Assembly: GCF_002931075.1 (NCBI RefSeq)
Contig: NZ_PSTQ01000003.1
Span: 186,001-250,000 of the forward strand
Direction: 5' to 3'
Source: Pseudoclavibacter sp. AY1F1
GTDB taxonomy: Bacteria; Actinomycetota; Actinomycetes; Actinomycetales; Microbacteriaceae
DNA: 64,000 bases
The notes under the pieces were generated by a model. It was given only the letters and a program-made list of their open reading frames with translations. It did not search any database and was not told the origin of the DNA. Positions 1 through 8,550 of the stretch are shown piece after piece; position 1 is the first letter of the stretch; every line of letters starts with the position of its first letter. The position numbers were made by a program, and so were the translations under genes.

Positions 1-58
1 ACTTCTGAACCCAACATGCTGCACTCGCAAGGGCGGGGCTGCGTCCTAAGGAGGACAT

Positions 59-346
59 ATGGCAGACAAGACTGTGAACAAGACCGAACTCGTTGCCGCG
101 ATCGCGACTGAGACCGGCCAGAGCCAGGCTGTTGTTGGAAGCGTCCTCGACGCACTCTTCAGCGAGCTCGCCTCGAACGTTGCCAAGGGCACCAAGGTCA
201 CGATCCCGGGCTGGCTCTCCGTTGAGCAGACCGCTCGTGCCGCGCGCACCGGCCGCAACCCTCAGACGGGTGAAGCCATCCAGATCGCCGCCTCGAAGGG
301 CGTCAAGATCTCGGCTGGCTCGAAGCTCAAGGCCGCAGCTAAGTAG
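59..346 (+). CDS. hup: HU family DNA-binding protein
   Basis: Small basic nucleoid protein of 95 residues that bends and compacts DNA as a dimer. The family signature GRNPQTGE is at about residues 63-70 and the C-terminus is lysine- and alanine-rich. The length matches the short bacterial HU type; it lacks the long Lys/Ala/Pro tail of mycobacterial HupB. The start is set by a near-perfect ribosome binding site (AAGGAGG, about 49-55) a few bases before ATG. A strong hairpin follows directly, so it looks like a single-gene transcript. The upstream 58 bases are too short to show a whole promoter. Confidence 0.96.
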   Translation: MADKTVNKTELVAAIATETGQSQAVVGSVLDALFSELASNVAKGTKVTIPGWLSVEQTARAARTGRNPQTGEAIQIAASKGVKISAGSKLKAAAK

Positions 347-364
347 TCTTCGCGCCTGAATGCA

Positions 365-400
365 CGCGGGGTCGCTTCCATCTGGAAGCGGCCCCGCGTT
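365..400 (+). terminator. Terminator hairpin of the HU gene
   Basis: Two 15-base arms (365-379 and 384-398) around the loop ATCT pair with one G-T wobble. The hairpin begins about 18 bases after the HU stop codon. The T-tract is short, as is usual in high-GC actinobacteria. Confidence 0.8.
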
Positions 401-526
401 CGTGTGTGCACTCGAGGCGGCCGTCTGACCGGTGCGGCAGGTGGCGGGGGTGCGGGGCGCACAGCTGACCGCGTCCGCCTGTGGATGAGGAGCCCGCCCG
501 TCGTCGACGATCTACACTTGATGATC

Positions 527-2701
527 ATGCCTACGCCCCTCGTCTCCGGTTCCACAGACGAGGCGGCGGCAGCCGAGGCGGGCAAGCCCGCCAGCAAGGC
601 TGAGCGCAACCGCGCGAGTGCCGACTCCTGGTCGCTGCACACGAAACGGATGATCGTGCTCGGCCCGGCGTTCTTCCTCCTGGCTGCCCTCGCGGCGGTC
701 ATCTGGGGTCTCGCGTACGGCGGGGGCGCGACGCCGCTCATCGTCTCCGACCCTGGGCCCGTCGTCATGTGGGGCGTGCCCATCGCGCGCCTGGCGCTGA
801 ACCTCTCTGCGTCGGTCACGATCGGCGCGCTGGTGCTCGCAGCGTGGGCGGCGAGCCGGAAGCAGCCCGAGTTCGAGCGTGCCATGACGATCGCGTCGTC
901 GGGTGCCGCCGCTTGGGTGATCTCGACTGCGGCTGCCGCGTTCCTCACCTATCTGCAGATATCCAACGCGGCGTTCTCGTTCGATGCCGCCTTCGGGCAG
1001 GGTCTGCTCTTCTTCTTCACGTCACTCGAGCTCGGCCAGGCCTGGGTGCTGGCAATCGGCATGGTCCTGCTGCTGTCGGTTGTCGTGTTCGCGAGTCGCA
1101 GCCCGTGGATGATCGGGCTCTCCGCGGCATTCTCGCTGTTCTGCCTGTGGCCGCTCGGCGCGCAAGGGCACGCAGCGGGCGCCGCGAACCACGAGACGGT
1201 CGTCGGTGGCATCACGCTGCACTACATGGGAGCGGCGCTGTGGCTCGGCGGCCTGCTTGTCGTCGCGATCCTCGCTCCGCGCATGCCAGACGTCCGCCGC
1301 CTCGCCGTGCTTGAGCGCTACTCGACGCTCGCGCTCGTCGCTTTCATCGTCGTTGCGGCGTCCGGAGTCGTCGCGAGCGTCGCCAACATCGGCTCGTTCG
1401 CCGAGCTCGCGACGCCGTACGGCGTCATCGTCATCGTCAAGGCCGTTGTGCTCCTCCTGCTCGGCTTCATCGGCTGGGCCCAGCGGCGGGGTCTCATCAA
1501 CCGGATGCGCACCGCGGTCGAGCAGGGAGCATCCACTCGCAAGCCCCTGGTGTGGCTCATCTCACTCGAGCTGGCCTTCATGGGGATCGCGTCTGGTGCC
1601 GCGGCGGCGCTCGGTCGCACGCCATCGCCGGTCACCGAGCTGACGGCCGACCAGCTCGCGTCGCCGACACCAGCGCAGCTGCTCACGGGAGACCCGCTGC
1701 CGCCGGAGTTCGAGCCGTTCCGCCTGCTCACCGAGTGGCGTCTCGACCCCATGTGGACAACCCTGTGCCTCTTCGGCCTGTTCTTCTACATCGCAGGGGT
1801 CATGCGCCTCCGCCGTCGCGGCGACGAGTGGCCGCTCGGTCGCACGATCTCGTTTGTCCTCGGCGTGCTGATCCTGCTGTACCTCGTCAACGGCTCGCTC
1901 ATCGTCTACGGCAAGTTCGTCTTCAGCTTCCACATGACCCAGCACATGTTCCTCACCATGCTGGTGCCGATCATGTTTGTGCTGTCCGCGCCCATGACGC
2001 TGCTGCTGCGCGCCGTGCACGCGCGTCACGACGGCAGCCTCGGCACTCGCGAGTGGGCGTTGAAGTTCGTGCATTCGAGGTGGGCGAAGTTCTTCTCGCA
2101 CCCCATCGTGTCCGCCGTGGTGTTCGCGGGGTCGCTGCTCGTCTTCTACTACACGCCGCTGTTCCGTTGGGCGGTGACCGACCACGTCGGGCACATGTGG
2201 ATGATCGCCGACTTCCTCATCGTCGGCTACCTCTTCGCGAACGCGCTCATCGGCATCGACCCCATCGGCACCCGCGCGCCATACCCGATGCGGCTCATCG
2301 CGCTCGTGCTTGTCATGACGTTCCACGCGTTCTTCGGGCTCAGCATCATGAGTGGCACCGGCCTGCTGCTCGCCGACTGGTACGGGGCTATGGGCAGGCC
2401 GTGGGGCGCGGATGCGATCACCGACCAGCAGATCGGCGGCGCTATAGCGTGGGGCGTCGGCGAGGTGCCGACGGTCATCCTCGCGATGCTCGTCGCGTTC
2501 TCGTGGTCCCGCTCCGACGACCGGGAGGCGAAGCGACGCGACCGCAAGGCCGACCGCGACGGCGACGCGGAGTTGGAGGCGTACAACGCGCAGCTCAAGG
2601 CCATGGCCGAGCGCACAGAGGCCATCGAGAAGCGCAAGCAGGAGCGGCACGAGCACCAGGCTCAACGTGAGCGCGATCAGGAGCAGGGGGCGAAGCAGTG
2701 A
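527..2701 (+). CDS. CopD / cytochrome c oxidase assembly (CtaG) fusion membrane protein
   Basis: Polytopic membrane protein of about 724 residues joining two copper-related domains. The N-terminal half is a CopD-like domain (motif HYMGAALWLGGL from about residue 232). From about residue 406 a CtaG/caa3-type oxidase assembly domain follows, with the motif HMTQHMF at about 469 whose histidines are likely copper ligands. The C-terminal 60 residues are charged and probably cytoplasmic. This fusion is common in actinobacteria and is thought to deliver copper to the aa3 oxidase. I prefer ATG 527 (or ATG 521): TACACT at 513-518 looks like a -10 box for a leaderless mRNA, and the sequence from 404 to 520 does not look like protein. 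The stop overlaps the next start by four bases, so the helicase gene is translationally coupled. Confidence 0.9.
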   Translation: MPTPLVSGSTDEAAAAEAGKPASKAERNRASADSWSLHTKRMIVLGPAFFLLAALAAVIWGLAYGGGATPLIVSDPGPVVMWGVPIARLALNLSASVTIGALVLAAWAASRKQPEFERAMTIASSGAAAWVISTAAAAFLTYLQISNAAFSFDAAFGQGLLFFFTSLELGQAWVLAIGMVLLLSVVVFASRSPWMIGLSAAFSLFCLWPLGAQGHAAGAANHETVVGGITLHYMGAALWLGGLLVVAILAPRMPDVRRLAVLERYSTLALVAFIVVAASGVVASVANIGSFAELATPYGVIVIVKAVVLLLLGFIGWAQRRGLINRMRTAVEQGASTRKPLVWLISLELAFMGIASGAAAALGRTPSPVTELTADQLASPTPAQLLTGDPLPPEFEPFRLLTEWRLDPMWTTLCLFGLFFYIAGVMRLRRRGDEWPLGRTISFVLGVLILLYLVNGSLIVYGKFVFSFHMTQHMFLTMLVPIMFVLSAPMTLLLRAVHARHDGSLGTREWALKFVHSRWAKFFSHPIVSAVVFAGSLLVFYYTPLFRWAVTDHVGHMWMIADFLIVGYLFANALIGIDPIGTRAPYPMRLIALVLVMTFHAFFGLSIMSGTGLLLADWYGAMGRPWGADAITDQQIGGAIAWGVGEVPTVILAMLVAFSWSRSDDREAKRRDRKADRDGDAELEAYNAQLKAMAERTEAIEKRKQERHEHQAQRERDQEQGAKQ

Positions 2702-3990
2702 CGATCGTCCTCACCCCCGAGCAGCAGGGCGTCTTCGACGCCATCGAGCACACGCGCGACCACCTCTTCGTGACGGGCCGCGCCGGAACCGGCAAGTCGA
2801 CGCTGCTCAACCATCTCGCGTGGCACACGTCGAAGCAGCTCGTCATCGCGGCGCCGACGGGCGTCGCCGCCCTCAACGTGGGCGGGCAGACCATCCACTC
2901 GCTGTTCAAGCTGCCGATCGGCGTCATCGGGGATGCGCCCATCGAGCAGAACGGCGACGTGCGCAAGCTGCTCAACAAGATCGACACGCTGGTCATCGAC
3001 GAGGTGTCGATGGTGAGCGCCGACCTCATGGACGCCATCGACCGCTCGCTGCGGCAGGCGCGGCAGCGCAAGAACGAGGCGTTCGGCGGCGTGCAGCTCG
3101 TCATGTTCGGCGACCCGTTCCAGCTTGCCCCCGTGCCGCCTTCCGACCCGGACGAGCGCGCCTACTTCCGCGACCACTACCGCTCGCTGTGGTTCTTCGA
3201 CGCGAAGGTGTGGCAGGAAGCGGAGCTACGCATCCACGCCCTCCGCGAGATCCACCGGCAGCACGAGGACGAGTTCAAGAGCATCCTCACGGCCGTGCGG
3301 TACGGGCAGGTCACCGCCGACATGGCGAACCGCCTCAACACGGTCGGCGCACGCCCGGCCCCGCTCGACGGCACCATCACGCTCGCGTCGCGCAACGCGC
3401 AGGTGTCGCGCATCAACGCGCAGAACCTCGAGCGACTGCCTGGCGCGTCGATGACTGCCAACGCCGACATCTCCGGCGAGTTCGGCGGCCGCAACTTCCC
3501 GGCAGACGAGCGCCTCGACCTGAAGGTCGGCGCGCAGGTCATGTTCCTCCGCAACGACTCCGACGGGCGCTGGGTCAACGGCTCCATCGGTGAGGTCACG
3601 CGCATCGACAAGACGGTGTACGTCGAGATCGACGGCGACGAGCACGAGGTCGAGCCGCTCGTGTGGGAGAAGCTGAAGTACTCGTACTCGCCGGATACGC
3701 GCGAGCTGTCGAGAGACGTGGTCGGGGAGTTCACGCAGTTCCCGCTACGCCTCGCGTGGGCCGTCACGATCCACAAGTCGCAGGGGAAGACCTACGACCG
3801 CGCGGTTGTCGACCTCGGCGCGAGGGCCTTCTCGCCTGGCCAGACCTACGTGGCACTCTCGCGCATCCGCGCCCTCGAGGGGCTGCACCTGTCTCGGCCC
3901 CTGCAGCCGAACGACATCTTCGTCGACGACAACGTGCTGCGCTTCATGAAGTCGGTCAGCGACGCCGCGAAGCAGCAGCAGCAGGCTTAA
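2698..3990 (+). CDS. PIF1/RecD2-like ATP-dependent DNA helicase
   Basis: Superfamily 1B helicase of 430 residues. Walker A is GRAGTGKST (27-35), Walker B is DEVSM (101-105), motif III is GDPFQLAPV (about 138), and the C-terminal UvrD-C-like motif HKSQGKTY is near 359. Together these identify the PIF1 group, which unwinds 5'-3' and acts on replication and recombination intermediates. The GTG start overlaps the end of the CopD/CtaG gene. There is no functional link to copper; co-transcription is probably incidental. The protein is compact, without extra nuclease or accessory domains. Confidence 0.9.
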   Translation: MTIVLTPEQQGVFDAIEHTRDHLFVTGRAGTGKSTLLNHLAWHTSKQLVIAAPTGVAALNVGGQTIHSLFKLPIGVIGDAPIEQNGDVRKLLNKIDTLVIDEVSMVSADLMDAIDRSLRQARQRKNEAFGGVQLVMFGDPFQLAPVPPSDPDERAYFRDHYRSLWFFDAKVWQEAELRIHALREIHRQHEDEFKSILTAVRYGQVTADMANRLNTVGARPAPLDGTITLASRNAQVSRINAQNLERLPGASMTANADISGEFGGRNFPADERLDLKVGAQVMFLRNDSDGRWVNGSIGEVTRIDKTVYVEIDGDEHEVEPLVWEKLKYSYSPDTRELSRDVVGEFTQFPLRLAWAVTIHKSQGKTYDRAVVDLGARAFSPGQTYVALSRIRALEGLHLSRPLQPNDIFVDDNVLRFMKSVSDAAKQQQQA

Positions 3991-4156
3991 TTCCTGCCGG
4001 CGGTCGGTGGGCCCGTCGACCAGTTTCCCGAAGATTTTCCTTCTCGTCGGAATACCGTCACATTTCCATGCGTTTGAATAACTTGTATCCGCAACAATGT
4101 GTTACGTTGTCCAGGACTTGACCGAGACAACACCCCACGAGCCTTCAGGAGAAGAC

Positions 4157-4714
4157 ATGAGCATCAGCGCAGCAGACATCAACGGCTGGACCGCCGGCAC
4201 CTGGAACATCGACCCCACGCACACGGAGGTCGGCTTCGTCGTCCGCCACCTCGCGATCAGCAAGGTCCGTGGCGGCTTCGAGACCTTCTCGGGCGTCATC
4301 ACGACCGGTGAGACGATCGAGGAGTCCACGGTCAACGCCGTGGTCGAGGTCGCATCCGTCAACACCAAGCAGCCGGCGCGCGACCAGCACCTCGCGACCT
4401 CCGACTTCTTCCTCGCCGAAGAGTTCCCCACCTTCACCTTCGCCTCCTCCGCAACGCGCGTCGAGGGCGACTCGGTCAAGGTCGACGGCGAGCTCACGCT
4501 GCGCGGCGTCACCAAGCCCGTCACGTTCGACGTCGAGTTCGGTGGCATCACCACCGACGGCTACGGCCAGAAGAAGCTCGGCTTCGAGGCTGTCACGAAG
4601 ATCAACCGCAAGGACTTCGGCGTCAACTGGAACGCACCGACCGAGGCCGGTGGCCTCACGCTCGGCGACACCGTCACGATCAACCTCGACGTGCAGGCAA
4701 CGCTCGCTCAGTAA
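4157..4714 (+). CDS. YceI family lipocalin-like protein
   Basis: Protein of 185 residues matching the YceI family, a beta-barrel that binds isoprenoid or other lipid chains. Typical motifs are WNIDPTHTEVGFVVRH near the N-terminus, the middle segment RDQHLATSDFF, and GVTKPVTFDVEF. No signal peptide is visible, so it is likely cytoplasmic as in most actinobacterial homologues, which are often stress-induced. The start is ATG 4157 with TCAGGAG (about 4146-4152) in front. The 166 bases upstream are AT-richer than the surroundings, and TTGAAT at 4074 could be a -35 element. Confidence 0.92.
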   Translation: MSISAADINGWTAGTWNIDPTHTEVGFVVRHLAISKVRGGFETFSGVITTGETIEESTVNAVVEVASVNTKQPARDQHLATSDFFLAEEFPTFTFASSATRVEGDSVKVDGELTLRGVTKPVTFDVEFGGITTDGYGQKKLGFEAVTKINRKDFGVNWNAPTEAGGLTLGDTVTINLDVQATLAQ

Positions 4715-4737
4715 GTTCCTTCGGGACAGGCAGAACC

Positions 4738-4834
4738 TGGTCGCTTCGGCGACCAAGGCACGATTTCCCCCGATCGTGTCGCGTATTTCCAGTAAATGCG
4801 CACGAGAAGGCCGGACGCCACGTGTCCGGCCTTC
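4738..4834 (+). terminator. Double hairpin terminator of the YceI gene
   Basis: Two hairpins lie behind the YceI stop: a TTCG tetraloop stem at 4738-4755 (arms TGGTCGC/GCGACCA) and an 11-base-pair stem at 4806-4834 (arms GAAGGCCGGAC/GTCCGGCCTTC) followed by TTCG. The second resembles an intrinsic terminator. Confidence 0.7.
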
Positions 4835-4894
4835 TTCGCGTGTGGACTCAGTCGCGCCGCTCGCCGCCGTCACCACTGGGTTACCTGCTGCTCT

Positions 4895-4992
4895 TGCCAA
4901 TTCGAGGGCGAAGTGCGCGCTTTGTCCGCCGTCGCCCCTGCAACGGCGCGGCGAGAAGCGTGGCCGAGAGGCACTTCGCCCTCGAATTGGCA
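4895..4992. repeat. 98-bp long-arm inverted repeat
   Basis: Perfect 22-base arms (4895-4916 and 4971-4992, beginning TGCCAATTCG) separated by 54 bases. It lies between the YceI terminator and the VanZ-RDD gene. It carries no reading frame. It resembles the 62- and 72-bp hairpins elsewhere in the window in placement and design but differs in size and sequence. The remaining bases of this 399-base gap hold no other recognisable feature. Confidence 0.8.
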
Positions 4993-5113
4993 GGCGCGAG
5001 GGAATCACGGGTGACGTGTCGGGGATTGCCTGGGGTGTGCATCCAGCGGATGACGCGTGGTGGGTCTGCCGGGTGACGCGCCAATCGCGCCACCAGCGGA
5101 GACTTGCTGAGTC

Positions 5114-6208
5114 ATGAACATCGCCTTCTCCACCGCACTGGCTCTCGGCTCCGGCCTGCTGCTGAACTTCCTTGCCCTCGTGCCGCTCATCGTCCTGAGC
5201 TACCGCCGCAGCGGCGGCTTCTCGCGTGCGCGCTTCTTTGGCTGGGCCGCCGCCGGCTTCTTCTTCGTCGCGATCTGGGCGTACACGCTGTTCCCACTGC
5301 CCGACGGTGCGTACAGCTGCCACGCGCCGATCTGGAACCCGCTGGACTCGGTAGCGGATGTCATCCGCTTGCAGGGGGAGGGCTCGTCGCTGCTCGCGAA
5401 CCGGGCGTTCTTGCAGCTCGCCCTCAATGTTGTGCTGTTCCTCCCGCTCGGGTTCCTGATGCGGGCGCTCCTCGGCCTCGGCGTGCTTGCCGCGACAGCG
5501 GTCGGGTTCTCGCTCTCGCTGCTCATCGAGGTGACCCAGCTCACGGGCGCCTTCGGTGTGTTCCCGTGCGCGTACCGTTTCTTCGATACCGGGGACCTCG
5601 TCACGAATACGACGGGCGCCCTGCTCGGCGCGATCGTGGGCCTGCTGGTCATGCGCCGGGTGCATCGTGGCGCGGCGGACCGATTGCCGGGCGACATGGT
5701 CGAAGTCCCTGTCGGGATGACACTCGGCCGCCGCCTCTTCGCGATGGTCGCCGACCTGACGATCCTCGGGCTCCTGCTGATCGGTGCTGGTCTTGTGACG
5801 CTCGTGCTGCGGGGCGTCTTCGATGTCCATGTGACAGCGCCCTTGGCGTGGATCCCACCGACGATCGTCGCCTTCCTACTGCAGGCGATCTCGGTCTATG
5901 CGGGCGGGGTGACGCTCGGCGAGCGGGCCGTGCTCATCCGGGTCCGCGAAGCGGATGCAGTCGCCGCGGGAGCCCGCTTCGCCCGCCGCACTGCGCGCCT
6001 GCTGTTCGGGATCGGCGGGTTCATGCTCCTCGGGCTGTGGCAGTTCGGCCCGATCCTGCAATTCCTGCTCGGCGTTGCCGCCCTGGTGTTCGCTTTCCGC
6101 AGCGAAGAGCACCGTGGACTCGGGCAGTGGATGGCCGGTTCGCGGCCGGTCGCCGTCGAGCGGGAGGAGCGCGCCGCGCAGGTGTTCGTGCCACCGCAGC
6201 GTGGGTGA
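5114..6208 (+). CDS. VanZ-RDD membrane protein
   Basis: Membrane protein of 364 residues. The N-terminal part (about 1-185) has the hydrophobic pattern of VanZ-like proteins, including YTLFPLPD near residue 57. A second set of membrane segments from about residue 205 matches the RDD family (LFAMVADLTILGLLL). The VanZ-RDD fusion occurs widely in actinobacteria. VanZ gives low-level teicoplanin resistance in enterococci, but the role of this fusion is not known, and I infer only an envelope function. The ATG at 5114 agrees with the first hydrophobic segment. It is a single gene, convergent with the lipoprotein gene that follows. Confidence 0.85.
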   Translation: MNIAFSTALALGSGLLLNFLALVPLIVLSYRRSGGFSRARFFGWAAAGFFFVAIWAYTLFPLPDGAYSCHAPIWNPLDSVADVIRLQGEGSSLLANRAFLQLALNVVLFLPLGFLMRALLGLGVLAATAVGFSLSLLIEVTQLTGAFGVFPCAYRFFDTGDLVTNTTGALLGAIVGLLVMRRVHRGAADRLPGDMVEVPVGMTLGRRLFAMVADLTILGLLLIGAGLVTLVLRGVFDVHVTAPLAWIPPTIVAFLLQAISVYAGGVTLGERAVLIRVREADAVAAGARFARRTARLLFGIGGFMLLGLWQFGPILQFLLGVAALVFAFRSEEHRGLGQWMAGSRPVAVEREERAAQVFVPPQRG

Positions 6209-6279
6209 GCGCGGCCGCTTCGCAGACGTCGCCTTTCATCGTTTCGGTCGCTGCACCAGGGGTGCGGGCGAATCGGCTT

Positions 6280-6828
6280 CTACACCGTGCCGTCCTGGCC
6301 CATCTCGTGCTCCGCGAAGCCCGTGCATCCGTGCTGCGTCCAGTCATACGGCGCTGGTGCCGCGGTCTCTGACGTCGAGGGCTCGCCGTAGAGGGCGAGC
6401 AGCTCGGCCTCGCCGTACTGCTCGTTCGCTTCGCTTTTGTCCTCGGGATGCAGCTGCCAGGGCAGTCGGAAGCGGTAATCGATGCCTTGCTCGCGCATGC
6501 ATTGCGAGATGAGGAACTTCTCCTCGACGTACAGCTCCTGGTCGGCGACGGTCATCCCCAGCGCGCCTTCTTGGTACGTGACCGCGCCCCGGTCTGACTC
6601 AGAATCCCAGAACCGCACCCCGTAGGCGTCTGTTTCGACACTCGCCTCGGGCGTCGCGATCATCGTCGCGGCGGCTGAAGGCGTGGCCGTGAGCGGTGCC
6701 GTCGGCGCGGCGGCGGGTCCCGCACGAGCTGTATCGGCGGGGGTCGCCGGAGCGCAACCCGTGAGCAGGAGAGCGACGGCCGTCGTCGTGAGACTGAGAG
6801 TGAGCTTCAGGCTCGAGAGTTCGCGCAA
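6280..6828 (-). CDS. Hypothetical lipoprotein
   Basis: Protein of 182 residues with a lipoprotein signal: a short charged start, a hydrophobic stretch, and the lipobox LLTGC with Cys25 as the lipidation site. An Ala/Pro/Thr linker follows, then an acidic domain of about 130 residues containing the motif SQCMREQGIDYRF and a second Cys near the C-terminus, which could form a disulfide outside the cell. I do not recognise a family. It stands alone, divergent from the gene at 7003. Confidence 0.8.
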   Translation of the reverse strand: MRELSSLKLTLSLTTTAVALLLTGCAPATPADTARAGPAAAPTAPLTATPSAAATMIATPEASVETDAYGVRFWDSESDRGAVTYQEGALGMTVADQELYVEEKFLISQCMREQGIDYRFRLPWQLHPEDKSEANEQYGEAELLALYGEPSTSETAAPAPYDWTQHGCTGFAEHEMGQDGTV

Positions 6829-7002
6829 TGCAGGGTTCCTTCCGAAAGTCGAGTCTGAACCCTATGTGACGCGTCATGCCCTCAGACGACCCTCCGGATA
6901 ACGGTTCAGTGCACGTGCGGCCCCGCCAGGTCACGCTTTTGTCACGCCGACGATGCTGCTCGCTGTCTGCGTGTCTGGCCCCCTCACCCGTAGGCTCTGC
7001 GC

Positions 7003-7413
7003 ATGGGGACGACGAATTACACCAGCACGTTCATCCAGATCGCCGACGACTGCCCGGTCGACGAGGCTGAGGCGCCACCGGAGTCGGCGAAGGGGCCGAC
7101 GATCGCGAGCCTCCAGCACAAGCTCATCAGCGAGCATCCCTACGAGTACACGTCAGACGATGTGCTCTTCGAGACGTACGCCGCACGCAACGCGATCCCT
7201 GACGGGGAGCGGGAAGCAGCCCGGGCAGCGTTCTTCGCCAAAGACCAGGCGTGCCTGCGAGCGTCGCCGCTCGGCAAACGCTGGGGCTGGGGAATCCACT
7301 CCGACGAGGAGTCGCGCATCGCGCTTGTCCCGCTTGGCACTGACGAGTACGAGGAGAAAGCGGGCGACGAGTCGCTCAAGCAGCTCAAGGCGATGCGCTC
7401 GAAGCGCGCATGA
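7003..7413 (+). CDS. DUF6157-like small protein
   Basis: Soluble protein of 136 residues. The N-terminal pattern NYTSTFIQIADDCPVD and the middle pattern HPYEYTSDDVLFETYA resemble the uncharacterised DUF6157 family; I give that name from memory of the pattern. The C-terminus is charged and has no membrane segment. TAGGCT at 6991-6996 ends six bases before ATG, which suggests a leaderless mRNA. Its stop overlaps the ribokinase start (ATGA), so the two genes form an operon. Its role beside a sugar kinase is unknown. Confidence 0.75.
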   Translation: MGTTNYTSTFIQIADDCPVDEAEAPPESAKGPTIASLQHKLISEHPYEYTSDDVLFETYAARNAIPDGEREAARAAFFAKDQACLRASPLGKRWGWGIHSDEESRIALVPLGTDEYEEKAGDESLKQLKAMRSKRA

Positions 7414-8339
7414 CGACCAGCTCTCGCACCGGGGTCCTCGTCGTCGGCAGCGTCTCCGCCGACCTCACCGCGTTCTCATCGCGTGCTCCCGAACCCGGCG
7501 AGACGCTGCGCGGAGAGAGCTTCAGCCTCGCGCTCGGCGGTAAGGGCGCGAACCAGGCCGTCGCAGCTGCCCGGGCTGGCGCCCCCACCGCATTCATCGC
7601 GTGTGTCGGCGATGACACGTTCGGGGCCATGGTCGTGGGCGAGCTGACAGCCGCCGGGGTCAAGGTCGAGGGTGTACGAACCGTGGCGGGAGAGACCGGG
7701 ATCGCGCACATCCGCGTGGATTCAACGGGCGAGAATTCCATCGTCATCGTTCCGGGCGCCAATGACGCCCTCGACGAGGCCGTGGTGCTGCAGGGTATCC
7801 GCGACGCGGCAGCTTCGAGTTCCGTGCTGCTCACCCAGCTCGAGACTCCTGCGCGGCTGACCGCGAGCATCCTGCGCACTGCACGCGATGCCGGGCTCAC
7901 GACGATCCTCGACCCGGCTCCCGCCGCGGCCCTCAACGATGAGGTCTGGTCGCTGGTCGACGTGGTCACCCCAAACGAGACCGAGGCGCGCATGCTCACG
8001 GGCACCGTCGTCGATTCCGAGGAGAGCGCGGTCGATGCTGCCCGGTGGTTCCTCGAGCGTGGGGTCGGCGCCGTCCTCATTACGCGCGGCGGGGCCGGGA
8101 CGACGCTCGTGACCGCCGAGCGCGTGGAGACCTTCCCCGTGCTCGAGGTCGAGGCCGTCGACACGACCGCGGCCGGGGATGCCTTTGCGGGTGCGCTCGG
8201 GGCGGCACTCGCCGGAGGACGTTCGCTCGAGTCGGCGATCCGCTACGGAGCCGCAGCCGGCGCACTCGCCGTCTCGAAGCGCGGCGCCTCGCCGAGCATC
8301 CCGACCGCCGCCGAGATCGAGGAGCTCCTCGCGCGCTGA
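7410..8339 (+). CDS. rbsK: Ribokinase (PfkB family)
   Basis: Sugar kinase of 309 residues that phosphorylates ribose, or a close relative, at O5 with ATP. The glycine-rich signature GGKGANQ is at 43-49, and the PfkB signature 2 contains TTAAGDAF with the catalytic base Asp257. DPAPA and the TPNE-type motif (TPNETEA) are also typical of ribokinase. There is no ribose transporter or rbsD alongside, so the pentose may be salvaged from nucleosides. Two 72-bp inverted repeats follow its stop codon, in the gap to the convergent dehydrogenase gene. Confidence 0.9.
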   Translation: MTTSSRTGVLVVGSVSADLTAFSSRAPEPGETLRGESFSLALGGKGANQAVAAARAGAPTAFIACVGDDTFGAMVVGELTAAGVKVEGVRTVAGETGIAHIRVDSTGENSIVIVPGANDALDEAVVLQGIRDAAASSSVLLTQLETPARLTASILRTARDAGLTTILDPAPAAALNDEVWSLVDVVTPNETEARMLTGTVVDSEESAVDAARWFLERGVGAVLITRGGAGTTLVTAERVETFPVLEVEAVDTTAAGDAFAGALGAALAGGRSLESAIRYGAAAGALAVSKRGASPSIPTAAEIEELLAR

Positions 8340-8344
8340 CGCGA

Positions 8345-8416
8345 CCAACTTGCGTGATGAATCGGCCGTTGCAGCGTGGATCGCGGCGCCCGGGGCTCAC
8401 TCATCACGGAAGCTGG
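8345..8416. repeat. 72-bp inverted repeat, copy 1
   Basis: Begins CCAACTTGCGTGATGA and ends TCATCACGGAAGCTGG, so the outer 16 bases pair with two mismatches. The length is exactly 72 bp like the copies at 8462, 44710 and 61794. It lies six bases after the rbsK stop, on the 3' side of two convergent genes, and may also serve as a transcription terminator. Confidence 0.8.
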
Positions 8417-8461
8417 CCACCGGTCGGGGCGCGCGGCGGTGACTTGCTGCGAAGGCGCTGC

Positions 8462-8533
8462 CCAACTTCAGTGCAATATCGAGGCCAGTGGCGCCCAAAC
8501 GGCCCTTTCGGGCCAATATTGCACTGAAGTTGG
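8462..8533. repeat. 72-bp inverted repeat, copy 2
   Basis: Arms CCAACTTCAGTGCAATAT and ATATTGCACTGAAGTTGG pair perfectly over 18 bases; a second small hairpin (GGCCC-TTTC-GGGCC) sits inside. It is followed by ACAGGC, which is also found after the copy at 44710. It is 45 bases from copy 1 and 17 bases from the stop of the convergent dehydrogenase gene. Confidence 0.85.
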
Positions 8534-8550
8534 ACAGGCAACCCGGCTGA

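Noticed and set aside
4145-5830. Minus-strand frame of 561 codons opposite YceI and VanZ
   Set aside because: It runs through two terminators and a perfect inverted repeat and is composed of shadow-type residues.
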